Source of the DNA: Competibacter_A sp037045685
Lineage (GTDB): Bacteria; Pseudomonadota; Gammaproteobacteria; Competibacterales; Competibacteraceae
Assembly (NCBI GenBank): GCA_037045685.1
Contig: JBAOII010000033.1
Span: 62,001 to 126,000, forward strand
Direction of reading: 5' to 3'
Length of the DNA: 64,000 bases
Shown: one piece after another, positions 36,047 through 44,425 of the stretch
Layout of the letters: every line of letters begins with the position of its first letter
Numbering within the stretch: the stretch's first letter is position 1
Notes under the pieces: model-generated
Databases searched by the model: none
Told to the model about the DNA's origin: nothing
What the model saw: the letters and a program-made list of their open reading frames with translations, nothing else
Translations under genes and position numbers: made by a program

Positions 36047-36236
36047 GGCTCCATCCTCATTGCCTCAAGGTCGCCTTGCCAACTCAGCTTTCCGCGAAAG
36101 CGTCTGATTTCCTCCTGCTGGCGCAAGCGCAGTAGCGTGCGAAGCCCAGTTCCACCGCTTCCCGCTTGGTCTTCAGACCGGTCGCTCGAAGGGTGTCTTC
36201 CATGAGCTTATCGTCAATCACAATGTTGGTTCGCAC
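36043..36236 (-). pseudogene. vapB: VapB-type antitoxin, one apparent base deletion
   Basis: The minus strand from GTG 36236 reads VRTNIVIDDKLMEDTLRATG and continues LKTKREAVELG, a typical type II VapB ribbon-helix-helix opening. One G missing near 36135 (CTGGGC for CTGGGGC) shifts the frame; adding it gives LRTLLRLRQQEEIRRFRGKL, then SWQGDLEAMRMEP and a stop overlapping vapC. An unprotected VapC would be harmful, so the loss is probably a sequence error. This is the only clear one-base deletion noted. Confidence 0.75.
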
Positions 36237-36341
36237 GATGTGTAATTCCTAGACTTTAAATACACACCCTAACGTGTGACAGTTAGCATTGCAACCTCTA
36301 CTGTCGGACCAGCGTTTTCTGAAATATGGAGGAAATGAGTG

Positions 36342-36986
36342 ATGAAAATAGGCATTCTCGGCACCGGCAATGTAGGCCAAGCCCTCGGCATCGGCTTCGC
36401 CGCCCTCGGCCACGAGGCTAAAATGGGTTCGCGCGATCCCGGTCAGGAGAAAGTCAGAGATTGGGTCAACAAGGCTGGCGCGAAAGCCTCGGCCGGCACG
36501 TTCGCGGAAGCGGCCGCTTTTAGCGAGCTGGCGGTGTTGTGCACGATCTGGACGGGCGCGGAAAACGCTATCCAACTGGCTGGCCCGGATAATCTGGCGG
36601 GCAAAGTGGTGATCGATACCATCAATCCGCTGGATTTCTCCGGCGGCATCCCTCCCAAGATCGCTATTGGATGCACGGATTCCGCCGGGGAACAGATTCA
36701 GCGCTGGCTACCGGATTCGCGAGTGGTCAAGGCGTTCAATATCGTGGGCAGCGGGCATATGTTCAGGCCGGAATTTCCCGGTGGCCCTCCCGATATGTTC
36801 ATCTGCGGTAACGACGATCAAGCCAAGGCTACGGTAACCGATTTGCTCAAGGCGTTTGGCTGGTCGGTGATCGACATCGGCGACATGGAATGCGCCCGCT
36901 ATCTCGAACCCATGGCGATGGTCTGGATTCGCCATTTCTTCCGGGTCAATTCCGTCAATCACGCTTTTAAACTGCTGCGCAAGTAA
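36342..36986 (+). CDS. NADPH-dependent F420 reductase-like / NAD(P)-binding oxidoreductase
   Basis: 214 residues. It begins MKIGILGTGNVGQALGIGFAALGHEAKMGSRDPGQEK; key parts are the dinucleotide motif GTGNVGQALG and the NADP-selective SR after beta-2. The pattern GKVVIDTINPLDF and VVKAFNIVGSGHM match the F420-dependent NADP reductase-like family (NADP_Rdase fold). In bacteria lacking F420 such proteins act on other substrates. GGAGGAAA precedes GTG 36339 and ATG 36342. It is followed 72 bp later by an aldo/keto reductase, so both may reduce a carbonyl intermediate of the island. Confidence 0.75.
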   Translation: MKIGILGTGNVGQALGIGFAALGHEAKMGSRDPGQEKVRDWVNKAGAKASAGTFAEAAAFSELAVLCTIWTGAENAIQLAGPDNLAGKVVIDTINPLDFSGGIPPKIAIGCTDSAGEQIQRWLPDSRVVKAFNIVGSGHMFRPEFPGGPPDMFICGNDDQAKATVTDLLKAFGWSVIDIGDMECARYLEPMAMVWIRHFFRVNSVNHAFKLLRK

Positions 36987-37058
36987 GTCTTGAGGTAGCC
37001 GTTTCTTCTATCGCCGATTGGCGGGAGAAGAGTAAAGGCGACAAAGGAGCCCCACGAT

Positions 37059-38111
37059 ATGCGTTACAAACTCTTCGGCAATAGCGGTTTGCGCGTTTCG
37101 GAACTGTGTCTGGGCACCATGACTTACGGCGAGGAATGGGGCTGGGGCGCGTCCAAGGAGGAAAGCCGGCGGATTTTCGATGCGTTCGTGCAAGCCGGCG
37201 GCAATTTCATCGATACCGCCAATCACTACACCGGCGGAACCAGCGAAAAGTATGTGGGCGAGTTCATCGCCGCCGAGCGGGAACGCTTCGTGCTCGCCAC
37301 CAAATACACGCTGAACGGACGCCCCGACGATCCCAACGGTGGCGGTAACCACCGCAAGAGCATGGTGCAGGCGCTCGACGCCAGCCTGAAACGGCTCGGC
37401 ACCGATTACATCGACCTGTACTGGCTGCACGCCTGGGATTTCATGACGCCGGTCGAGGAGGTGATGCGGGCGTTCGACGATCTGGTTCGCTCCGGCAAAG
37501 TGCTGTACATCGGCATTTCGGACGCGCCCGCGTGGATCGTGTCCCGCGCCAACACGCTGGCGGAGCTGCGCGGCTGGAGCCCGTTCGTGGGCCTGCAGAT
37601 CCAGTACAGCCTGATCGAGCGCACGCCCGAACGCGATCTGTTGCCGATGGCGCGGGCCATGGATATCGCCGTGACGGCCTGGGGTCCGCTGGGTGGTGGC
37701 CTGCTCACCGGCAAATACAACCCGGGGGCAGACAAGAGCGCCGCCGCCGATGCGCGCTATTCCGTCAGTCCCTGGGGTCAGGATTTGATGGGCGAGCGCA
37801 ATTTCGGCATCGCCGCCGAGGTGGTCAAGTTAGCCCGGGAAATTGGCCGCACGCCCTCGCAAGTGGCCATCAACTGGATTCGACAGCAAAAGCGAGGGGT
37901 GATCGTTCCGATTCTCGGCGCGCGCAAACTTTCCCAGCTTCAGGACAATCTGGCGTCGTTAGATTTCAAGCTGAGCGACGAGCAAGTGCAACGGCTTGAT
38001 GCAGCCAGTGCCATCGCACCCGGTTTCCCTCACGATTTCCTGGCGCGGGAAGGTGTTCAGCAGGTCATTTACGGCAATTCCTTGCCGCTCATCGACAACC
38101 ATCGCACCTGA
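37059..38111 (+). CDS. Aldo/keto reductase
   Basis: 350 residues of the AKR TIM-barrel family. Catalytic tetrad: Asp in FIDTANHYTGG (DT), Tyr in that same segment (NHY), Lys in VLATKYTLNG and His in LYWLHAWD. The C-terminal NADPH-binding part is VIVPILGARKLSQLQDNL. It is closest to the YajO/Tas-like AKR group. AAAGGAG precedes the ATG. It reduces aldehydes or ketones with NADPH in the cytoplasm. It belongs to the rightward series and ends 32 bp before a GH13 amylase. Confidence 0.9.
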   Translation: MRYKLFGNSGLRVSELCLGTMTYGEEWGWGASKEESRRIFDAFVQAGGNFIDTANHYTGGTSEKYVGEFIAAERERFVLATKYTLNGRPDDPNGGGNHRKSMVQALDASLKRLGTDYIDLYWLHAWDFMTPVEEVMRAFDDLVRSGKVLYIGISDAPAWIVSRANTLAELRGWSPFVGLQIQYSLIERTPERDLLPMARAMDIAVTAWGPLGGGLLTGKYNPGADKSAAADARYSVSPWGQDLMGERNFGIAAEVVKLAREIGRTPSQVAINWIRQQKRGVIVPILGARKLSQLQDNLASLDFKLSDEQVQRLDAASAIAPGFPHDFLAREGVQQVIYGNSLPLIDNHRT

Positions 38112-38143
38112 AGTCGAGCGTTTATTGCAGCGAGGTGATCGCC

Positions 38144-40774
38144 ATGCCGCTCATCGTCCATTTCAAAAAGCCCAGCGATTGGCGCAATACCGTCAATATC
38201 CATTATTGGGACACTAACCCGGCCATTCCCCAAACGACGTGGCCGGGCGTGGCCATGACCGCCGAGGGCGACGATTGGTTTGTCCATCGGTTTGAGACCG
38301 CCGAAACGGCCAATATCGTGTTCAACGACGGGGTCGGACGACAGAGCGGCAATCTGCGAAGAGACCAGGAAGGCTGGTATTACCGGAATAATAATTGGTA
38401 CGACGCCAACCCGGAACGACCCCAGGTTCCGGTGATTACCGCTTCGCCGCCCGCGCGGGTTTATCTGACCGCCCAACAGGTGGTATTGCAGGGCAGCAGC
38501 CGCAATGACACGATTTACTACACCACCGATGGCACGCCGCCAACCGCCACGTCCCCGGTGTATGCCGGGCCAATCGCAATCGCCCAGCCGACGACCCTGA
38601 TGGCTTTCGGGATCAATTCGGCGGGCGACGTGGGGGGTATCAGCACCTTCGTTTACACCATCGATCCCAGCGCCGATCTGGAGCGGCCGACCATTTCCGC
38701 CAGCGTTGCCGATGGAAGCTATGAAAATCCCATCAATGTGGTTTTTACCCTGCGCGATAACCGGCCCGCGCCGGTCGTGGCGTATTACACCACGGACGGT
38801 TCGACGCCGACCCCGACCTCGCCGGTCTACGCGCGGGGCGACGCCACGGCGGGATTGGCGGGCAATCCGATCACGGTTACCTCCAGCGCGACCATTCGGT
38901 TTCTCGCCATCGATGGCGCGGGCAATGAAACCCGCCAAAGCTTCTACTACAACATCGGCCCCGTTAGCGCGCCGACGGATTTCCGCGAGGAAACGATTTA
39001 TTTCATGATCACCGCCCGGTTTTACGATGGCGATCCCGACAACAATTATTTTTGCCGCGACCGGATCAAATTCAATTCGGCGACCGGGCAGGCCGAGGAC
39101 CCGCATTGGCGCGGCGATTTCAGGGGACTGATCCAGCAGCTCGATTACCTTCGCGATCTCGGCTTCACCGCCATCTGGATCACCCCGCCGGTCGAGAACC
39201 GCAGCGGCCTCGATTACCACGGCTATCACGCCTACGACTGGACGCGCATCGATCCCCGCCTGGAATCGCCGGGCGCGACTTATCAGGACCTCATCAACGC
39301 GGCCCATGCGCGCGGGATCAAGATCATCCAGGATGTGGTGGTCAATCACTCCTCGCAATACGGCATTCGCGGCCAGGTCTGGATCGATCACTTGCCGATC
39401 AAGTATTACGTACCCCGTGGTTCGCAACAGGGCCGGGTCAACAACGGCCCCTATCAGGGCAATCTCGGCGATTATCGCAGCCCCAATCGAGAGGATAACG
39501 ATAACCCGCTGGCCCCCGCCTGGTTCCGGGAGCGGCAAACTTCCGACCCGGCGGGGAGCGTGCCGCTGGTCGATCCGCGCACCAGCGCCACCGTGCCGAG
39601 TCCCGGTTACGATCCAAACCGCTTCTTCGGGGTGGACGCCAACACGCTCGATCCCGAGTGGTATCACCAGCAAGGCTTCATGGCCGGCGGCGATTGGGAA
39701 AGCGTGGCGATTCAGACCAAGCATTTGGCTGGCGACTGCATCGACCTGGCGACGGAACGGCAAAACGTCAAGGATTACCTCATCAATGCGATCAATCGGT
39801 ATCTGGACATGGGGGTGGACGCGCTGCGGATCGATACCGTCAAGCACCTCTCGCGCGAGAACCTGCTGGAGTATGTCAATGCCTGGAAGGCGCATAGGCC
39901 GGGCTTGTTCGTGTTTGGCGAGAATCTGGTCAAGGGAACCGGCTGGGGCGATCTGGGTGGCGACAACGCGCCCAGCGATCTCCGGCCCTGGTGGTATACC
40001 CGCTTGGGCGATGATCGCCGCAATCCGAATTCGGGCGGCGACTCGGGATTTTCGGTGCTCGATTTTTCCCTGTTTTCCACCTTCCGGGACAATGTCAGCC
40101 GGGGAAGCTATGGCGGTATCGGCGGTATTCTGGGCATGGATTGGGTGTACGGAGATGCCACCCGACTGGTGACCTTTTTACAGAATCACGATGTCGGTCC
40201 CGACAATGATTTCCGTTTCCGCTTCCGGGGCGACCAGTGGATGGCCGCCGCCGCGTATAACATGCTCTGGACCATACGCGGCATTCCCTGCCTGTATTAC
40301 GGCGAGGAAATCGAGTTCATGAAGGGCGCGCCGCAAGACATCATCGGCAACGACGATACCCTGGATACTACCGGGCGCGCTTATTTCGGCGATCATCTGA
40401 CCGATGAAAACATCGCCGCCACCCAGGCGCATCCGCTGTATCAGCACATCAGGCGACTCAACCTGATCCGTCGCGGCATCCCCGCCTTGCAGAAAGCGCC
40501 CATGAGTCAGGTCAACGAATGGGGCGGCGGCATGAGCTTTGTCCGGGATTACAACAACGGCGAAAGCTATGCGGTCGTGGGTCTTGCCATGGGCGGCGAT
40601 CAGGACATCACCGTGGGCAATATCCGAAACGGCGCCTACGCGGATGCCGTGACCGGCAACCGGATCAACGTGTCCGGCGGCAGCATTTCCTTCCATGTCC
40701 GGGGCAATTCCGCTGGCATTTATGTGCTGAATGGGCCGGGCAGGATCGGAGAGGACGGGGTGTATCTGAGATAG
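38144..40774 (+). CDS. Multidomain GH13 alpha-amylase with starch-binding and chitobiase-like domains
   Basis: 876 residues from ATG 38144 (GAGGTG upstream; GTG 38135 is possible). Residues ~1-90 resemble a CBM25/26 starch-binding module (VNIHYWDTNP, TTWPGVAM). Two ~90-residue Ig-like/CHB_HEX_C domains follow (YYTTDGTPPTATSPVY, YYTTDGSTPTPTSPVY), a visible internal repeat. The GH13 barrel (~285-800) has DVVVNHSS, ALRIDTVKH (Asp564), FVFGENLVKG (Glu593) and FLQNHDVG (Asp683). No signal peptide is seen, odd for a CBM-bearing amylase, so it acts inside or is exported another way. It hydrolyses alpha-1,4-glucan and closes the island. Confidence 0.88.
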   Translation: MPLIVHFKKPSDWRNTVNIHYWDTNPAIPQTTWPGVAMTAEGDDWFVHRFETAETANIVFNDGVGRQSGNLRRDQEGWYYRNNNWYDANPERPQVPVITASPPARVYLTAQQVVLQGSSRNDTIYYTTDGTPPTATSPVYAGPIAIAQPTTLMAFGINSAGDVGGISTFVYTIDPSADLERPTISASVADGSYENPINVVFTLRDNRPAPVVAYYTTDGSTPTPTSPVYARGDATAGLAGNPITVTSSATIRFLAIDGAGNETRQSFYYNIGPVSAPTDFREETIYFMITARFYDGDPDNNYFCRDRIKFNSATGQAEDPHWRGDFRGLIQQLDYLRDLGFTAIWITPPVENRSGLDYHGYHAYDWTRIDPRLESPGATYQDLINAAHARGIKIIQDVVVNHSSQYGIRGQVWIDHLPIKYYVPRGSQQGRVNNGPYQGNLGDYRSPNREDNDNPLAPAWFRERQTSDPAGSVPLVDPRTSATVPSPGYDPNRFFGVDANTLDPEWYHQQGFMAGGDWESVAIQTKHLAGDCIDLATERQNVKDYLINAINRYLDMGVDALRIDTVKHLSRENLLEYVNAWKAHRPGLFVFGENLVKGTGWGDLGGDNAPSDLRPWWYTRLGDDRRNPNSGGDSGFSVLDFSLFSTFRDNVSRGSYGGIGGILGMDWVYGDATRLVTFLQNHDVGPDNDFRFRFRGDQWMAAAAYNMLWTIRGIPCLYYGEEIEFMKGAPQDIIGNDDTLDTTGRAYFGDHLTDENIAATQAHPLYQHIRRLNLIRRGIPALQKAPMSQVNEWGGGMSFVRDYNNGESYAVVGLAMGGDQDITVGNIRNGAYADAVTGNRINVSGGSISFHVRGNSAGIYVLNGPGRIGEDGVYLR

Positions 40775-41116
40775 CGGGGCATTGCCGTGAGCCGGCCACA
40801 AGGTTTTGGGTTTGGCTAGAAAATTCGGTAGTGTCCCTTAGCCCTGTCGATTTCACGCATCTTGATTGAGGGTGGCGCCACCCCCCATCTGGTGGAGTGG
40901 GTACAGACGATGGCGGCGCAGAAGATGATGGAGACGGTGTCAGGCGACAGGATAAATTGCCCCCTTAGCGACACGAAGAATTGCCCCCTGGAGCGTTGGC
41001 CGGTTTGAACGGGTTCGGTTTGGTCAGGAAGTCTGAAGGCTCGACAACCGTTTCCGGTCTGAAGCGGAATCCGCTGGCCGGCAAAGTTTGCTGTCGATCG
41101 CTCCTGCCTGTCTCAT
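40775..41116. other. Intergenic region with IS-end-like repeats
   Basis: No complete gene. AATTGCCCCC occurs twice in direct orientation (40955-40964 and 40979-40988), resembling the multiple short repeats at IS21-type ends. A rightward frame fragment reads EWVQTMAAQKMMETVSGDRI up to these repeats and looks like the tail of a lost ORF. I interpret the region as an insertion-sequence scar. Confidence 0.35.
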
Positions 41117-41716
41117 TCAACGGTCCGATTTCGGTTTTGAGGCTGTCGCCGACGCGAAAAAAGTGGCCATTCGGCGTTTGATCGCGCCGGCCCAGCGGAC
41201 GGGATCCTGCCGGAGTCGCGCGATCGCGGCGACCAGGCCGGGATACCAGGAACGGCCGCGCAGGTAGCCCAGCCAACGGTCGCGAAACCCGCGCAGCCGC
41301 GTCAGTTGCGCCCCGACCCAGGCGTCCGCTCGCGCCGCCCAGGGATAGGTCGCGATCACCTTCGGGCGGGCGGCCCGCCAGGTGACGTGGGCGAAATAGC
41401 CGATGCTGGCCTTGGCGAAGAGCATCGCCGCGACCGCCCCCGGCAGACCCGCCAAGCGATAGCTCAACAGGACCGCGATTTTGGACAGCTCCAGCAAACC
41501 CAGCGCCAGCAGCGACAGCGCCAGTCCGGCCGCCGGAGGGAAAGCGGCGACCCGGCGCTCGTAGCGCCGGACGATTCGCTGCCGCTCCAGCCAGCGGGCG
41601 AGCGAGCGGATCGGCCCGAACAGCAGCGTGACCAGCACGTAGGCCAAGCCGAGAGCGTGGCCGATCCCGCGCAGGATCGGATGCCGGTAGCGGTGGGGTT
41701 TCTCGTGGTCGGTCAC
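41117..41716 (-). CDS. Hypothetical membrane protein
   Basis: About 199 residues from GTG 41716 (GAGACCGAGG upstream); the frame is open to 41827. It has a His/Arg-rich start (TDHEKPHRYRHPIL), then hydrophobic segments ILRGIGHALGLAYVLVTLLF and PPAAGLALSLLALGLLELSK, a third weaker one (LAGLPGAVAAMLFAKASIGY), and a basic amphipathic C-terminus. No family is recognised. It follows the PhoD-like gene by 137 bp on the same strand and may be cotranscribed. Confidence 0.5.
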   Translation of the reverse strand: MTDHEKPHRYRHPILRGIGHALGLAYVLVTLLFGPIRSLARWLERQRIVRRYERRVAAFPPAAGLALSLLALGLLELSKIAVLLSYRLAGLPGAVAAMLFAKASIGYFAHVTWRAARPKVIATYPWAARADAWVGAQLTRLRGFRDRWLGYLRGRSWYPGLVAAIARLRQDPVRWAGAIKRRMATFFASATASKPKSDR

Positions 41717-41853
41717 GGCCCTCGGTCTCCAGGACGGTTCAACGAATCGCGGCGGTCGCTCCGGAAAGCGGCCCGCCATGCCCGGCCCCGCTCGCCTGTC
41801 GGCACATCCGGACAGGAGCGGGGCCATCTTCTCGCGGACACGCCGACCCGACC

Positions 41854-43380
41854 TTATCCGAGCATTTTGTACCCGATGGGATGGATCACCTTGGTATACG
41901 GCTGCGCGATGTTTTCCACGTGCCAGTTGGCCCAGAGGCGACCGCTCTCGTCCGGCTCCAGCGCCAACCAGTTGCGAGTGCCGATGTAGTGGGTGCGCGT
42001 GCCGGGAAACGGCGTCATTTCGGACGCGATGTCGCGGTCGTCCGCGCGTTGCTTGGCCATGACGCTTTCCAGGAAAAACAGCATGACCCCCGGCGGCGCC
42101 GGGTGGACGATGCCGGACGAGGTCAGTTGCGTGATCACCTGGGCCGAACGATCGCCCGCGCCGTCGCGGGCGCTGGTCACCACGCCGACCGCGCCGACAT
42201 GCACGTCGCCGGACAGCAGCGTCACCCGGTATTGCCGAGCCTGGCTCAAGGCGAACAGCCGATGGATGAAGCGCAAGCGCTCCTGCTGGTGCGCCGGGCT
42301 GTTCCAGTGATCCCGCAGATCGTCCTCCAGCTCCTGTCGGCCGGGGAAGATAGACAGCGTTTTCTCGATGAGCGAAAAATCGGGGTGGACCACGGGGATG
42401 CTCGACAGAATCAGGAGATGGCGGGACCGATGGTCATCGGGCAGGGCATCGAGCCAGTCGTAGATCGCTTTCCAGTTGGCCGGGGCGATGATCTGGGCGT
42501 CGTCGCGGTCGCCGCGCATGTCGAGCGCCAGGATCGCCATGGCGTGATCGCCCGTCGATTCCAGGGTGCAGCCGTAGGCGAACGAGGTGCTGGCGGGTAT
42601 CGCGAGGGGGTGCGCCTCGCCCTTGGCCAGTTGCAGTTGATAGAGGGCGAAGTAGTCGCGGGCGATTTTGAAGAGGCCCTGATGCACCGCGCACCCCTGG
42701 AGTTCCGGGGAGTAGGAGCCCCAACCGTCGAAGATGTCGTGATCGTCCCACATCATCAGCGTCGGGATGCGCGCCAGCACCGTCGCCGGCTCCTTCTGGC
42801 CCCAGTTTTCGATGTACAGCCCGCAGTAAAACTGGTCCACCTTCCGCGCCATGTCGGCGGTGAAGGCGCGCTTGACGGCTTGCGCGACCGGCAAGCCCGC
42901 CCACTCGCGCAACTCGGGGATCACCTCCCACAGCGAATCGGCGTAGACCTGATCGCCGCCCATCAGCAGCAGGTGGTAATGCCGCTCGGCGTGCGCGGCG
43001 GCGAGATCGCCCCACATCTGCTGAGGCACCTTGCAACTGTTTTTCACCTTCGCGCTGGAGAAACCGTTGCAGGAGGCGTAAGCCGCGTCGGGGAGCGAGC
43101 CCTTGGCCGGCGCCCAGAATTCCGCCTCGATTCCCAGCACCTCGTAGCTGACTCGCTGTTCCGCGTCCGTCTGCCGCACCGCGAAATCCCAGCGCCAGGC
43201 CCGCAGGCTCGGCTTGCTTTCCGGCATGGCCTTGAGCAGGGTCGCCGCGACGGATGTTTCGACCCCGCCAGCCGGCGCGAAAGCCAGCGTGGACGCATCG
43301 GTTTGCGTGTCGGTCACCAGCAGCGCGGACACCCGCCACTCGCCTTGCCGCTGCCCGCGAAATCCCAAAATCGGTCCCAT
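41854..43380 (-). CDS. PhoD-like (alkaline phosphatase D family) metallophosphoesterase
   Basis: 508 residues from ATG 43380. Metallophosphatase signatures are LLLMGGDQVYADSLW, PTLMMWDDHDIFDGWGS and VTLLSGDVHVGAVGVV, with metal-binding Asp/His residues in each. PhoD-like enzymes hydrolyse phosphodiesters or monoesters. There is no Tat signal (no RR-x-F-L), so this member is cytoplasmic. The frame is open upstream through 150 bases that encode an IS630 transposase fragment in another frame, so the native promoter and perhaps a few codons were replaced by the IS remnant. Confidence 0.82.
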   Translation of the reverse strand: MGPILGFRGQRQGEWRVSALLVTDTQTDASTLAFAPAGGVETSVAATLLKAMPESKPSLRAWRWDFAVRQTDAEQRVSYEVLGIEAEFWAPAKGSLPDAAYASCNGFSSAKVKNSCKVPQQMWGDLAAAHAERHYHLLLMGGDQVYADSLWEVIPELREWAGLPVAQAVKRAFTADMARKVDQFYCGLYIENWGQKEPATVLARIPTLMMWDDHDIFDGWGSYSPELQGCAVHQGLFKIARDYFALYQLQLAKGEAHPLAIPASTSFAYGCTLESTGDHAMAILALDMRGDRDDAQIIAPANWKAIYDWLDALPDDHRSRHLLILSSIPVVHPDFSLIEKTLSIFPGRQELEDDLRDHWNSPAHQQERLRFIHRLFALSQARQYRVTLLSGDVHVGAVGVVTSARDGAGDRSAQVITQLTSSGIVHPAPPGVMLFFLESVMAKQRADDRDIASEMTPFPGTRTHYIGTRNWLALEPDESGRLWANWHVENIAQPYTKVIHPIGYKMLG

Positions 43381-43385
43381 CTTGA

Positions 43386-43654
43386 TGGCCCGTCGGTTTC
43401 TTGCGGAACAGCGCTGCCTCCAATCCCCGCTCCACGAACGCCCGGCGCACCCGGTACACTGTGGACTCCCCGCAGTCCAGCGCCTCGGCGATCCGCCCAT
43501 CGTCCCAGCCCGACCCGCCGGCGCCGGCATCGGCCTCGAGCAAAATCCGGGCGTGGATCAGCACCGATGCCGCCCGCTTCCCGGTGCGGATGAGGTCATC
43601 AAGCTGGGTTCGCTCTTCATCGGTCAGACGGACAATGAATTTGGGCAATGGCAT
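43386..43654 (-). pseudogene. IS630-family transposase, N-terminal fragment
   Basis: The minus strand from ATG 43654 reads PKFIVRLTDEERTQLDDLI and GWDDGRIAEALDCGESTVYR, the N-terminal helix-turn-helix part of IS630 transposases, ending at LEAALFRKKPTG. The DDE domain is missing; sequence passes straight into the PhoD gene. It is a 5' remnant of an IS that lost its distal part. Confidence 0.75.
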
Positions 43655-43775
43655 GGTCAGGCTCCGGGTCGGGGAGTACCCTTCCAGGAAAACTCATGCG
43701 CTACTTATACCAAATTGCGTTCATAGATATACATGATAAGCTGCCTGTAGTGATGTTTTGTGTGATGAGGCCCTG

Positions 43776-44424
43776 ATGTCTGCTCGCGCCGAGTTTCCCG
43801 AAGGCTCTCATGAGGTGTTAGCTGCACTGCTGCGAGAGGTCAAGACCAAAGCGGAGTTCCAACGGGTGCAAGCCGTGTGGCTACGGGTCACGCTCGAACT
43901 CCCCGATGAACAGATTGCGCAAGCGGTCGGGCTATCGGCCAACACCGTGCGCTGTTTAAGTTCCCGCTTTCGGCGCCAGGGCGCCTCGGCTTTGGCGGGT
44001 GCAGGTCGCGGCGGTCGGCGACATGAAAACCTGACCGTAGCCCAAGAGCAGGAGTTACTCCAACCCTTCCTCGAGCCGGCGGGCCGAGGGCATCTCCTGC
44101 GGGTTAGCCCCATCAAAAGGGCTTACGAGCAGGTCGTCGGTCACCCCGTTCCCCCGTCAACGATCTATCGTCTGCTCGGACGCCACGGCTGGCGCAAGTT
44201 AGCCCCGCGACCGCGTCACCCGAAGGCGGTCAGCGCGCGACAGCAGGCGTTTAAAAAAACTCCCCGAACTCGTTCAGGACGCGGTGCAAAACCCCGCGCG
44301 TCAAGGTCGCCCAGTTCGGTTGATGTTCCAAGACGAAGCCCGCTTCGGGCGCATCAGCGACCCACGCCGCTGCTGGGCACCTCCTGGCGTTCGGCCGGTG
44401 GTCGGCGCACAGGTGGTCCGACGC
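43776..44424 (+). pseudogene. IS630-family transposase, truncated and frameshifted
   Basis: From ATG 43776 one frame carries the HTH region (LPDEQIAQAVGLSANTVRCL, IYRLLGRHGWRKLAPRPRHP). At TTTAAAAAAACTCC (44252-44265) it shifts by +1 to LPELVQDAVQNPARQGRPVR and LMFQDEARFGRISDPRRCW, the first DDE motif. It stops at VVGAQVV where the MFS gene begins, so the C-terminal third is lost. The A7 run could be a programmed slip site or one more insertion error. It differs in sequence from the neighbouring minus-strand IS630 fragment. Confidence 0.75.
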
Positions 44425-44425
44425 C

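Noticed and set aside
44252..44265. Programmed frameshift in the IS630 gene at the A7 run
   Set aside because: Some IS elements do slip on A-runs, but this copy is truncated and needs a +1 change, which equals the one-base insertion seen across the window.
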